From an uncultured Mesocricetibacter sp. (GTDB lineage Bacteria; Pseudomonadota; Gammaproteobacteria; Enterobacterales; Pasteurellaceae), in NCBI GenBank assembly GCA_905373425.1, contig CAJPST010000005.1, forward strand, positions 1-27,120: a stretch of 27,120 nt of DNA, written 5' to 3'. A model generated the notes under the pieces. That model saw nothing but the letters and a program-made list of their open reading frames with translations. It had not been told where the DNA came from and searched no databases. A program made the translations under genes and the position numbers. Position 1 is the stretch's first letter, and every line of letters begins with the position of its first letter. This document shows positions 7,731 to 14,729 of the stretch, one piece after another.

Positions 7731-9092
7731 ATGCTGTATTTAGAATTTTTATTCTTATTACTAATGCTATATGTGGGGAGCCGTTACGGCGGTATCGGGC
7801 TAGGTGTAGTATCCGGTATCGGCTTGGTGATTGAAGTATTTATTTTCCGTATGCCGGTCGGAAAAGCGCCTATTGAGGTAATGCTGATTATTTTAGCTGT
7901 TGTAACCTGTGCTTCCGTATTAGAGGCTGCCGGTGGGTTAAAATTTATGTTACAGGTGGCAGAAAAAGTATTACGTAGCAATCCGAAGCGTGTCACTCTG
8001 CTTGGGCCGATAGTTACTTACCTGATGACTTTCATGTTGGGAACCGGTCACTCTGTTTATTCCATTATGCCGATTATTGGCGATGTTGCGTTGAAGAATA
8101 AAATCCGCCCGGAGCGTCCGATGGCAGCGGCTTCTGTGGCTTCGCAGTTGGCAATTACTTCCAGTCCATTATCGGCTGCTGTAGTGTTCTATTTAGCACA
8201 AATTACTAAATTACCGGGATTTGAACATATTTCCTTGTTACATATTGTAGGTGTAACTGTGCCGGCAACCTTTGCAGGTACTATCGCATTAGCGTTATAT
8301 AGTATGCGTCGCGGTAAAGAGCTAGAAGATGATCCTGAATATCAACGCCGTTTGCAGAACCCTGTATGGCGTGAACGTATTTTGAATACCACTAGCACAA
8401 CATTAAATGATGCGTTACCGCCTGCGGCAAAACAATCTGTTTATTTATTTCTGTTATCATTAGTCGTTATCGTGATTATCGCGATGTTACCTCAAATCCG
8501 TACTGTGATTCCAGCAGGTGTTGCAGAGATAGATTTACCTAAGATTAAACCAATCTCTATGTCGATCATTATTCAAATGATGATGCTATGTTTCGGTGGT
8601 ATTATTTTGTTGGCAACTAAAACTAATCCGCAAATCGTACCGAACGGCGTAGTATTTAAATCTGGAATGGTAGCCGCGATTGCAATTTTCGGGATTGCTT
8701 GGATGAGTGATACTTACTTCCAACACGCAATGCCTGAGTTTAAAGCGGCGATTACCGATATGGTGAAATCTGCGCCTTGGACGTTTGCATTGGCATTATT
8801 TGCAGTGTCCGTCGTAATTAACAGCCAAGCTGCGACTGCAGTAATGATGTTACCTGTTGGTATTGGTCTGGGTATCCCGGCTCCAATTCTTGTTGGGTTA
8901 ATGCCGGCAACTTATGCGTACTTCTTTATCCCAAATTACCCATCTGATATTGCTACCGTAAACTTTGACGTGACGGGAACTACCAAAATCGGTAAATATT
9001 ATTTCAACCATAGCTTTATGGTGCCCGGTTTAATTGGTGTAGTTGTAGCTTGTTTGGTTGGAGTTGGTGTAGCAGAAGTGATTATTCGCTAA
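7731..9092 (+). CDS. dcuB: Anaerobic C4-dicarboxylate transporter, Dcu (DcuA/DcuB) family
   Basis: This very hydrophobic 453-residue protein has about ten to twelve membrane segments across its whole length. It shares hallmark Dcu stretches such as EAAGGLKFMLQVAEKVLR with a following KRVTLLGPIVTY, the GTGHS loop, RPERPMAAASV, NSQAATAVMMLP and the C-terminal YPSDIATVNFD...GTTKIGKYYFNHSF pattern. Dcu proteins exchange, take up or export fumarate, succinate, malate and aspartate across the inner membrane under anoxia. DcuA and DcuB cannot be told apart safely; GTGHS favours DcuB. ATG 7731 is preferred over GTG 7722 because GAGG (7719-7722) is the ribosome binding site. A terminator follows, so it is monocistronic. 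Confidence 0.88.
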   Translation: MLYLEFLFLLLMLYVGSRYGGIGLGVVSGIGLVIEVFIFRMPVGKAPIEVMLIILAVVTCASVLEAAGGLKFMLQVAEKVLRSNPKRVTLLGPIVTYLMTFMLGTGHSVYSIMPIIGDVALKNKIRPERPMAAASVASQLAITSSPLSAAVVFYLAQITKLPGFEHISLLHIVGVTVPATFAGTIALALYSMRRGKELEDDPEYQRRLQNPVWRERILNTTSTTLNDALPPAAKQSVYLFLLSLVVIVIIAMLPQIRTVIPAGVAEIDLPKIKPISMSIIIQMMMLCFGGIILLATKTNPQIVPNGVVFKSGMVAAIAIFGIAWMSDTYFQHAMPEFKAAITDMVKSAPWTFALALFAVSVVINSQAATAVMMLPVGIGLGIPAPILVGLMPATYAYFFIPNYPSDIATVNFDVTGTTKIGKYYFNHSFMVPGLIGVVVACLVGVGVAEVIIR

Positions 9093-9117
9093 TTTAGTTA
9101 GACTTCGTAATTTTCAT

Positions 9118-9151
9118 AAAAAGGTCTCAGTATTCATAACTGAGGCCTTTT
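9118..9151 (+). terminator. Rho-independent terminator after the dcu gene
   Basis: AAAAGGTCTCAGT (9119-9131) and ACTGAGGCCTTTT (9139-9151) form a 13-bp stem with one G-U pair and a 7-base loop, ending in Ts, 26 bases after the stop codon. Confidence 0.9.
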
Positions 9152-9187
9152 ATTTTAAACTGTTTATCTAAATTGGATAGTTTTTAA

Positions 9188-9262
9188 CTAACCGCCGTTA
9201 GCTCTATTGCTTTTATAGGGTAGACTCCTATTTGGCTCCCACCTCTTATAGGCTCAGGAGCC
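9188..9262 (+). promoter_or_regulatory. Hairpin-rich leader before the surface lipoprotein gene
   Basis: Three short inverted repeats follow each other: CTAAC/GTTAG (9188-9201 region), ATAGG/CCTAT (9215-9219/9227-9231) and GGCTCC/GGAGCC (9234-9239/9257-9262). CCT-CTTAT-AGG inside the last loop gives an alternative fold. No U-run follows, so this is not a terminator. It may shape the mRNA leader or be a promoter-operator region. Confidence 0.35.
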
Positions 9263-9296
9263 GTATCTTAATTAACTTTAATGTAAGAGAATCTGT

Positions 9297-10061
9297 ATGA
9301 AAAAATTAATCAAATTCGGTTTAACGGCACTATGTGTTGCAACAATGACAGCTTGTGGTGGTTCAGGTGGCGGCTCATCAAATAATGCCCCAGCTCCTTC
9401 TAAACAAACCAAGACTGTGAACGGAGGCGGTACTCCTACTTCAGGAAGAGCGGTTGGCTCTATTACTGCAAAGAATGTTGCGGCAGGTACTATTAAAACG
9501 GCGACAGTAAGTAATACTGCAGTGATTGTTGATGGCAAAACGTTTTCTTTAGCTCCGTTCGGAGGTGCTTCACGGAATCTTGGCGTTTTTGCTAATAATA
9601 TGGAAGTGGTAAAAAAAACTGATGATGGGCAGTATTACGGTTTCGTATCAGAAGGCCGTGGAAAACAGCGTTATGCTTATTATGGTAGCTTAGAAGCGGA
9701 AACAGCAGTAATGCCGACAGCTGGTATCGTACATTATGACGGTGATGTAGTTTATAGCTACGGCGGCCGGATTGAGCCGAATGAGCAGTATGCAGACGGC
9801 GATGTTAAGTTGACAGTAGATTTCGGCACAAAGAAAATTAACGGAACTATTGACGATGCTATCGGCGGTAGTGGCGTGAAAGGAATCGCGCAAGTAAATG
9901 CAAATATTTCAGGTTCATCATTCGCAGGTAAAGTAAGCACTGCTACGGTATCTTCAGACTTAAGCGGTAAATTCTTTGGTGTTAACGCACGCAGTATGGC
10001 CGGGGTATTCACTGACCCGAACAATACCTTAAGTGGCGCGTTTGAAGCCGACAGGGATTAA
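9297..10061 (+). CDS. Surface lipoprotein with TbpB-like beta-barrel, probable Slam substrate
   Basis: This 254-residue protein begins with a lipoprotein signal peptide; the lipobox MTAC gives lipidated C20. A long Gly/Ser/Asn/Pro-rich linker follows (about residues 21-50), typical of surface-tethered lipoproteins. The C-terminal part (about 150-254) is rich in alternating beta-strand patterns. It ends with SGKFFGVNARSMAGVFTDP and a GAFEADRD tail, the signature of transferrin-binding-protein-B-like barrels (Pfam TbpB_B_D type), also found in fHbp, HpuA and HphA. Such proteins are flipped to the cell surface by Slam. No Slam or receptor gene is adjacent, so ligand and partner are unknown. It stands alone, with a terminator upstream and a convergent gene downstream. 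Confidence 0.75.
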   Translation: MKKLIKFGLTALCVATMTACGGSGGGSSNNAPAPSKQTKTVNGGGTPTSGRAVGSITAKNVAAGTIKTATVSNTAVIVDGKTFSLAPFGGASRNLGVFANNMEVVKKTDDGQYYGFVSEGRGKQRYAYYGSLEAETAVMPTAGIVHYDGDVVYSYGGRIEPNEQYADGDVKLTVDFGTKKINGTIDDAIGGSGVKGIAQVNANISGSSFAGKVSTATVSSDLSGKFFGVNARSMAGVFTDPNNTLSGAFEADRD

Positions 10062-10073
10062 TTTCATAACATA

Positions 10074-10082
10074 AAGTGCGGT
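10074..10082 (+). repeat. DNA uptake signal sequence between convergent genes
   Basis: AAGTGCGGT followed by an A-run (GAAAAAAAA), in the 66-base gap between the surface lipoprotein gene and the convergent amidohydrolase gene. No hairpin partner is seen, so termination for these two genes is unclear. Confidence 0.85.
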
Positions 10083-10127
10083 TGAAAAAAAACGCATTTT
10101 ATGGAAAAACATTAGATCAAATCTGAT

Positions 10128-11117
10128 TCACACATCCAATCCCAATACTTTACGCCCGTTAATGCTGGCGATATCTACCATAGCGTCTAAATTTGGAAAA
10201 CGACATCCGGCAGCAAGCAGGCTAAGTTCTTGCCACATATCACCTTCGCATAATGGTACCATATAATCGCAGATATTATCTGTGCCGATTGCCACTGTAA
10301 TTCCTTCCGGAATCATTTCATCAGCAGGCGTTAAGGCGTTATGAAACGGCATTAGTTCTTCTTTTCGGTTACTGTCAATCCATGCCATTGGGCAGGCAAT
10401 CATCATCATTTGGGCTTCACGCATTTTTTCATACAAGCGATAACGGTATTCTTTCGAATGAGAACCGATGGAAATTCCGTGAATTGCTACCACACGTCCC
10501 TGCATGCCGTGCTCTATCGCTTTGTCACATAATTGTTCTGTTTCTTTTTCTTGAGGGCTATTAAACTGATCAACGTGAACATGGCACATAATGCCACGCG
10601 ATTTTGCCGCCTCCATTAAAATGTCCATTGCTTCCAGCCCGCGCCCATAATCCAGCTCGTCACGATAGGGTAGACCGCCGATCATATCTACCATATCGCA
10701 ACCGATATCGAACCATTTACGCGCGGCAGGCTCGATAACCCCTTTCAAAGTTTGATTGGCGAATTTCAGAATAATGTCATTTTTATACACTTCGCGCGCT
10801 TTATGGGCTGCGATAATAGCGCGGTCTTCACATACCGGATCAATATCTACAAAGGTACCGAACGCGGTTACCCCCTGTGAAATCATTAACTCGATAGACT
10901 GACAAAAGCGTGCGTAATAATCTTCTACGCTGGAGTTACGCTTCACTTCGTCCACTAAATCCCATTTTTGTTGGAGATTGCTGGAATGGTAAATACCGAT
11001 TTTCTCAGGTGTCATAGTAAATGCGCGGTCGGCATGAGCGTGAGCATTAACCCATCCCCCTTTTTTAATGATTTCGTCTCTGATATAGGTTTTGAAACTG
11101 CGGACATGATTTTTCAT
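10128..11117 (-). CDS. Amidohydrolase, cytosine-deaminase-like group, substrate unknown
   Basis: This 329-residue protein has the metal ligands of the amidohydrolase TIM barrel: HAH at residues 26-28 (NAHAHADRAFT), HVHVD at 179-183, H213 in AIHGIS, and D280 in GTDN. The arrangement resembles CodA-type cytosine deaminases and related aminohydrolases. Two points differ: it is about 100 residues shorter than E. coli CodA, and where CodA has His-Cys-Asp-Glu with the catalytic Glu, this protein reads His-Val-Asp-Gln (181-184). So it may not deaminate cytosine. It is cytoplasmic, with no signal peptide. ATG 11117 has GGAG 6 bases upstream. Its upstream region holds a folded RNA with an intrinsic terminator 56 bases before the start, which suggests control by premature termination. 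Confidence 0.8.
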   Translation of the reverse strand: MKNHVRSFKTYIRDEIIKKGGWVNAHAHADRAFTMTPEKIGIYHSSNLQQKWDLVDEVKRNSSVEDYYARFCQSIELMISQGVTAFGTFVDIDPVCEDRAIIAAHKAREVYKNDIILKFANQTLKGVIEPAARKWFDIGCDMVDMIGGLPYRDELDYGRGLEAMDILMEAAKSRGIMCHVHVDQFNSPQEKETEQLCDKAIEHGMQGRVVAIHGISIGSHSKEYRYRLYEKMREAQMMMIACPMAWIDSNRKEELMPFHNALTPADEMIPEGITVAIGTDNICDYMVPLCEGDMWQELSLLAAGCRFPNLDAMVDIASINGRKVLGLDV

Positions 11118-11172
11118 AGTGGCTCCGAGAAAGCAGTTAAATTTGATCTAAGTATGATAGGAAAGCAAATAC

Positions 11173-11195
11173 AAAAAAATCCTCTGAAAGAGGAT
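11173..11195 (-). terminator. Intrinsic terminator upstream of the amidohydrolase gene
   Basis: Read on the minus strand, ATCCTCT (11195-11189) pairs with AGAGGAT (11185-11179), loop of three, followed by seven Ts (11179-11173). It is a strong terminator that lies 56 bases before the amidohydrolase start and about 140 bases after the leuD terminator. It therefore ends a short separate transcript or attenuates the amidohydrolase mRNA. Confidence 0.85.
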
Positions 11196-11317
11196 CTGTT
11201 ATTAATTGAAAATAAAATAGCGTGCAATGTTTGCACATTGCTAAAACAAATTGAAATGTTATGCAAAATTCTCAGATTTTTAATTAATAACATTGCTGAT
11301 TGGGTCCTGATTAGCTG
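11173..11317 (-). ncRNA. Candidate structured RNA: small RNA or terminating leader
   Basis: On the minus strand a -10-like TATACT (11329-11324) precedes about 145 bases of foldable RNA. In order there are: a hairpin GCTAAT/ATCAGC with one mismatch (11315-11295); a 10-bp perfect closing stem GTTATTAATT/AATTAATAAC (11291-11282 with 11207-11198); within it a 7-bp stem GCAATGT/ACATTGC capped by GCAA, a GNRA tetraloop (11241-11224); then, one or two bases after the closing stem, an intrinsic terminator. TTTGCA (11269-11264) can instead pair with TGCAAA (11236-11231), which would break the tetraloop hairpin. I match it to no known riboswitch class. It could be a free small RNA or a cis-regulator of the amidohydrolase gene. 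Confidence 0.5.
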
Positions 11318-11323
11318 CGCGCT

Positions 11324-11329
11324 AGTATA
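11324..11329 (-). promoter_or_regulatory. Possible -10 box for the structured RNA
   Basis: TATACT on the minus strand, 5/6 match to TATAAT. The -35 region would fall inside the leuD terminator stem and is weak (TGGATT), so promoter activity is uncertain. Confidence 0.35.
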
Positions 11330-11331
11330 AT

Positions 11332-11356
11332 AAAAAGGCTGGATAAAATCCAGCCT
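11332..11356 (-). terminator. Terminator of the leuABCD operon
   Basis: On the minus strand AGGCTGGAT (11356-11348) pairs with ATCCAGCCT (11344-11336), a 9-bp perfect stem with a 3-base loop, followed by Ts. It begins 9 bases after the leuD stop codon. Confidence 0.92.
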
Positions 11357-11365
11357 GTTGATTAA

Positions 11366-11968
11366 CTAACGCAAGAATGCCGGAATTTTACTTTCGTATT
11401 CTGCGATTTTGTCTTCGTGTTGAAGGGTTAAACCGATATTATCCAAGCCATTTAACAAACAATGACGGCGGAATTCATCGAGTTCAAAGTGATAGACTTT
11501 GTCACCTACAGTGACGGTCATCGCTTCCAAATCTACATGGATTTGTTTGCCTTCATTTGCCCATACCCATTGGAAGATTTCTTCTACTTCTTCTTCGCTT
11601 AAACGAATCGGTAACATGTGGTTATTTAAGCTGTTATTGTAGAAAATATCTGCAAAACTTGGTGCGATCATCACTTTGAAACCGTAATCGGCTAATGCCC
11701 AAGGTGCATGTTCACGAGAAGAACCGCAACCAAGGTTTTTGCGTGCTAATAAAATGGTTGCACCTTGATATTGTGGATAATTCAATACGAAATCTGGATT
11801 TGGCTTGGTGCCTTCTACATCCAAATAACGCCATTCATGGAATAAATGTTTGCCGAAACCTACACGGGTAATGGCTTGTAAAAATTGTTTTGGAATAATC
11901 GCATCCGTGTCCACGTTTGCTGCATCCAATGGCACCACTAAGCCTGAAAGTTGTTTAAATCCTGCCAT
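11366..11968 (-). CDS. leuD: 3-isopropylmalate dehydratase small subunit
   Basis: LeuD pairs with LeuC to isomerise 2-isopropylmalate to 3-isopropylmalate in leucine synthesis. The 200-residue length is typical. The swivel-domain features are present: PLDAANVDTDAIIPKQFL near the N-terminus and NLGCGSSREHAPWAL around residues 78-92, which contacts the substrate. The ribosome binding site AAGGAG overlaps the stop codon of leuC, leaving only 10 bases between the genes, so translation is probably coupled. It is the last gene of the operon, followed by an intrinsic terminator. Confidence 0.98.
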   Translation of the reverse strand: MAGFKQLSGLVVPLDAANVDTDAIIPKQFLQAITRVGFGKHLFHEWRYLDVEGTKPNPDFVLNYPQYQGATILLARKNLGCGSSREHAPWALADYGFKVMIAPSFADIFYNNSLNNHMLPIRLSEEEVEEIFQWVWANEGKQIHVDLEAMTVTVGDKVYHFELDEFRRHCLLNGLDNIGLTLQHEDKIAEYESKIPAFLR

Positions 11969-11978
11969 TTTCTGCTCC

Positions 11979-13388
11979 TTAGTTTAATGTGACGTCACGA
12001 ATATCAACGAATTTACCGAACATTCCCGCTGCGGCAGCCATGGCAGGACTCACCAAGTGGGTACGACCGTTACGACCTTGGCGACCTTCAAAGTTACGGT
12101 TTGAAGTAGAAGCACAACGTTCCCATTCGCCTAAACGGTCATCGTTCATCCCTAAGCACATTGAGCAGCCCGGATTACGCCATTCAGCCCCCGCTTCGAT
12201 AAAGATTTTATCTAAGCCCTCTTTTTCTGCTTGTTCCTTCACTAAACCGGAACCTGGTACCACTAAAATACGTTTTACGTTATCGGCTTTTTTGCGCCCT
12301 TTCATCACAGCCGCTGCGGCACGTAAATCTTCAATACGAGCATTAGTACAAGAACCGATAAAGACTTGATCCACGGGAATGTCTTTTAAATCGGTATTCG
12401 GTTCTAGACCGATATAATTTAATGCTTTTTCTGCTGAAGCACGAGTCACGGGATCGGTCATTTCTGCTGGGTTTGGCACTGGTTGATCGATACCGATTAC
12501 TTGGCCTGGGTTTGTTCCCCAAGTAACCTGTGGCGCAATATCTTTCGCTTCTAATGTGATGACCGTGTCAAATTTTGCATCATCATCGGATTTTAAGGTT
12601 TTCCAATAAGCAACTGCATCATCCCAATCTTTCCCTTTCGGTGCATGTGGACGGCCTTTTAAGTATTCGAAAGTGGTTTCATCAGGCGCGATTAAGCCCG
12701 CTTTCGCACCCATTTCAATCGCCATATTACAAACGGTCATACGGCCTTCCATAGAAAGGTCACGAATCGCTTCGCCGCAGAATTCCACTACATGGCCTGT
12801 ACCGCCTGCCATGGTTGTTTTACCGATAATGGCAAGAATAATGTCTTTTGCGGTAATGCCTGGCGCGACTTTGCCGCGCACTTCAATTTTCATATTTTTT
12901 GCGCGAGCTTGTTTTAAGGTTTGTGTGGCTAATACGTGTTCTACTTCAGATGTACCAATACCAAATGCCAAAGCACCGAACGCACCATGAGTGGCGGTAT
13001 GGGAGTCACCACAAACGATAGTCATGCCCGGTAAAGTTAAGCCTTGCTCAGGCCCCATGACATGCACGATACCTTGTTCTTTGGTGGTCATGTCGAATAA
13101 TTGAATACCAGTCGCTTTTGTGTTTTTTGCGAGCTCCAATACTTGAATTTTCGCTTGGCCTTCAAGTTTGTTCACATCACGTACTTGAGTGGAAATACTG
13201 TGATCCATGGTACCGAAAGTTTTACTGACTTGGCGCACTTGGCGACCTGCAACACGCAAACCATCAAAGGCTTGTGGACTGGTCACTTCATGGATTAAAT
13301 GACGGTTGATATACAAAATCGGCGTTTCGCCTTCAGCTTCGTACACCACGTGGGCATCGAATAATTTTTCGTAAAGAGTTTTTGCCAT
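11979..13388 (-). CDS. leuC: 3-isopropylmalate dehydratase large subunit
   Basis: LeuC is the aconitase-family subunit that carries the 4Fe-4S cluster for isopropylmalate isomerisation. The 469-residue product has the usual length. Cluster ligands are visible as the Cys of VFIGSCTNAR (about residue 349) and the pair in NPGCSMCLGMN (about 409 and 412). The N-terminal HLIHEVTSPQAFDGL and CGDSHTATHGAFG motifs are conserved. ATG at 13388 (MAKTLYEKL) is preferred to a TTG four codons earlier. It is separated from leuB by 90 bases that contain an inverted uptake-signal pair without a U-run, so read-through is expected. Confidence 0.98.
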   Translation of the reverse strand: MAKTLYEKLFDAHVVYEAEGETPILYINRHLIHEVTSPQAFDGLRVAGRQVRQVSKTFGTMDHSISTQVRDVNKLEGQAKIQVLELAKNTKATGIQLFDMTTKEQGIVHVMGPEQGLTLPGMTIVCGDSHTATHGAFGALAFGIGTSEVEHVLATQTLKQARAKNMKIEVRGKVAPGITAKDIILAIIGKTTMAGGTGHVVEFCGEAIRDLSMEGRMTVCNMAIEMGAKAGLIAPDETTFEYLKGRPHAPKGKDWDDAVAYWKTLKSDDDAKFDTVITLEAKDIAPQVTWGTNPGQVIGIDQPVPNPAEMTDPVTRASAEKALNYIGLEPNTDLKDIPVDQVFIGSCTNARIEDLRAAAAVMKGRKKADNVKRILVVPGSGLVKEQAEKEGLDKIFIEAGAEWRNPGCSMCLGMNDDRLGEWERCASTSNRNFEGRQGRNGRTHLVSPAMAAAAGMFGKFVDIRDVTLN

Positions 13389-13427
13389 AATTTTTCTCAA
13401 TTCGTTAGAGGCTTTTGTTAGAGTAGT

Positions 13428-13466
13428 AAGTGCGGTTAAATTTCAGGGTATTTTTAAACCGCACTT
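13428..13466 (-). repeat. Inverted uptake-signal pair between leuB and leuC
   Basis: AAGTGCGGTT (13428-13437) and AACCGCACTT (13457-13466) form a 10-bp perfect stem with a 19-base loop. On the minus strand no U-run follows the hairpin, so it should not stop transcription fully; it could stabilise or process the leu mRNA. Confidence 0.75.
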
Positions 13467-13478
13467 TAATTGTTTTTA

Positions 13479-14555
13479 TTAGATCGCGTTAGCAATTAAC
13501 GTACCCATTTCCGCCGTTGAAACAGGGGCAGAGTCATCGGCTAAATCGCCGGTACGGTGACCGTTTGCTAAAACTTTTTGTACGGCATTTTCAATCGCAT
13601 CCGCTGCTTCGTTTAAGTTGAAGCTATAACGCAACATCATTGCGGCAGAAAGAATTTGTGCGATGGGGTTGGCAATGCCTTTACCTGCGATATCCGGTGC
13701 AGAACCGCCTGCCGGTTCATATAAGCCGAAACCTTCTTCATTTAAGCTGGCGGATGGCAACATGCCCATAGAACCTGTGATCATCGCTGCTTCATCAGAA
13801 ATAATATCGCCGAAAATGTTAGAGCAGAGGAGCACATCGAAAGACTCCGGCGCTTTAATTAACTGCATGGTCGCGTTGTCGATATAAATATGATCTAAGG
13901 TCACTTCAGGGTAGTCTTTCGCCACTTCGGTCACGGTTTCACGCCATAAAATTGACGCTTGTAATACGTTGGCTTTATCCACAGAAGTCACGTGTTTACG
14001 ACGTTTCATTGCCGCATCAAAGGCAGCGCGAGCAATACGCTCGATTTCATATTTGTAATAAACTTCAGTATCGAATGCTTTGGTTTGTGCGCCTTCGCCT
14101 TCGCGACCTTTAGGCTGACCGAAATAAATTCCGCCGGTTAATTCGCGTACAACCACCATATCAAACCCTTTTGCTGCGATGTCTGCTCGTAACGGACAGA
14201 ATTTTTCCAAGCCTTTGTAAAGAGTTGCCGGGCGAAGGTTGCAGAATAATTTGAAGTGTTTACGCAATGGTAATAATGCACCGCGTTCCGGTTGTTGATC
14301 CGGTGGTAAGTTTGTCCATTTAGGCCCGCCAACAGAACCAAACAGAATTGCATCTGCATCGTCACAACCTTTTAAGGTGTCTGCCGGTAATGGGCAACCG
14401 CAATTATCGATTGCGGCACCGCCGACATAAAACTCCTTGAAGTTAAGTTTGAAACCAAATTTTTCTTGGACTTTATTTAATACTTTAATGGCTTCCGCCA
14501 TCACTTCCGGACCGATACCGTCTCCCGGTAGAACAGCGATGTTGTATGATTGCAT
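13479..14555 (-). CDS. leuB: 3-isopropylmalate dehydrogenase
   Basis: LeuB oxidises and decarboxylates 3-isopropylmalate to 2-oxoisocaproate with NAD, the third leucine-specific step. The 358-residue product has the N-terminal AVLPGDGIGPEV and the family signature around NIFGDIISDEAAMITGS (about residue 240), followed by EPAGGSAPDIAGKGIANP, where the NAD loop sits. It shares the fold and the GSAPDIAGK motif with the dmlA product in this window. ATG 14555 is preceded by AGGAAAA. It is the second gene of the operon, 174 bases after leuA; that gap holds an uptake signal and a palindromic repeat. Confidence 0.98.
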   Translation of the reverse strand: MQSYNIAVLPGDGIGPEVMAEAIKVLNKVQEKFGFKLNFKEFYVGGAAIDNCGCPLPADTLKGCDDADAILFGSVGGPKWTNLPPDQQPERGALLPLRKHFKLFCNLRPATLYKGLEKFCPLRADIAAKGFDMVVVRELTGGIYFGQPKGREGEGAQTKAFDTEVYYKYEIERIARAAFDAAMKRRKHVTSVDKANVLQASILWRETVTEVAKDYPEVTLDHIYIDNATMQLIKAPESFDVLLCSNIFGDIISDEAAMITGSMGMLPSASLNEEGFGLYEPAGGSAPDIAGKGIANPIAQILSAAMMLRYSFNLNEAADAIENAVQKVLANGHRTGDLADDSAPVSTAEMGTLIANAI

Positions 14556-14582
14556 ATTGTTTTTCCTATTTCAGTCACACCA

Positions 14583-14591
14583 AAGTGCGGT
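14583..14591 (+). repeat. DNA uptake signal sequence upstream of leuB
   Basis: AAGTGCGGT followed by TAATTTTCTT, 28 bases before the leuB start in the leuA-leuB gap. No inverted partner is close. Confidence 0.85.
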
Positions 14592-14611
14592 TAATTTTCT
14601 TCATATTTTCT

Positions 14612-14729
14612 CCCCTTTTTGCTAAAGAGGAGCCGGGGGAGATTTTAACGATATAAAATTCACTACTGAGGTTGATGTTACTTCTGCCAAATCTCCCCTA
14701 ACCCCTCTTTGCTAAAGAGGAGGATTGGG
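14612..14729. repeat. Palindromic intergenic repeat, MITE-like, between leuA and leuB
   Basis: About 118 bases with two end modules. TTTGCTAAAGAGGAG occurs as a direct repeat at 14618-14632 and 14708-14722; each copy is itself a stem-loop (CCTCTTT-gct-AAAGAGG in the right copy). Inside, GGGGAGATTT (14636-14645) and AAATCTCCCC (14690-14699) are inverted, so the whole can fold as a large hairpin. No ORF and no clear target duplication is visible. The leuA stop codon at 14732-14730 lies next to its right edge. This looks like a non-autonomous mobile or REP-like element; identity is inference. Confidence 0.6.

Noticed and set aside
10968..11330. 120-codon plus-strand ORF spanning the amidohydrolase start and the structured RNA region
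   Set aside because: It overlaps the amidohydrolase N-terminus in antisense and crosses two terminator hairpins; no protein-like pattern.
11989..12369. 126-codon plus-strand ORF antisense to leuC
   Set aside because: Shadow of a GC-rich conserved gene on the other strand; composition is Ser/Pro/Arg-rich without motifs.
13389..13400. TTG start for leuC
   Set aside because: ATG at 13388 gives MAKTLYEKL and the usual 469 residues.
14612..14729. CRISPR-like reading of the repeated TTTGCTAAAGAGGAG
   Set aside because: Only two copies, 90 bases apart, with inverted internal repeats; no array, leader or cas gene.
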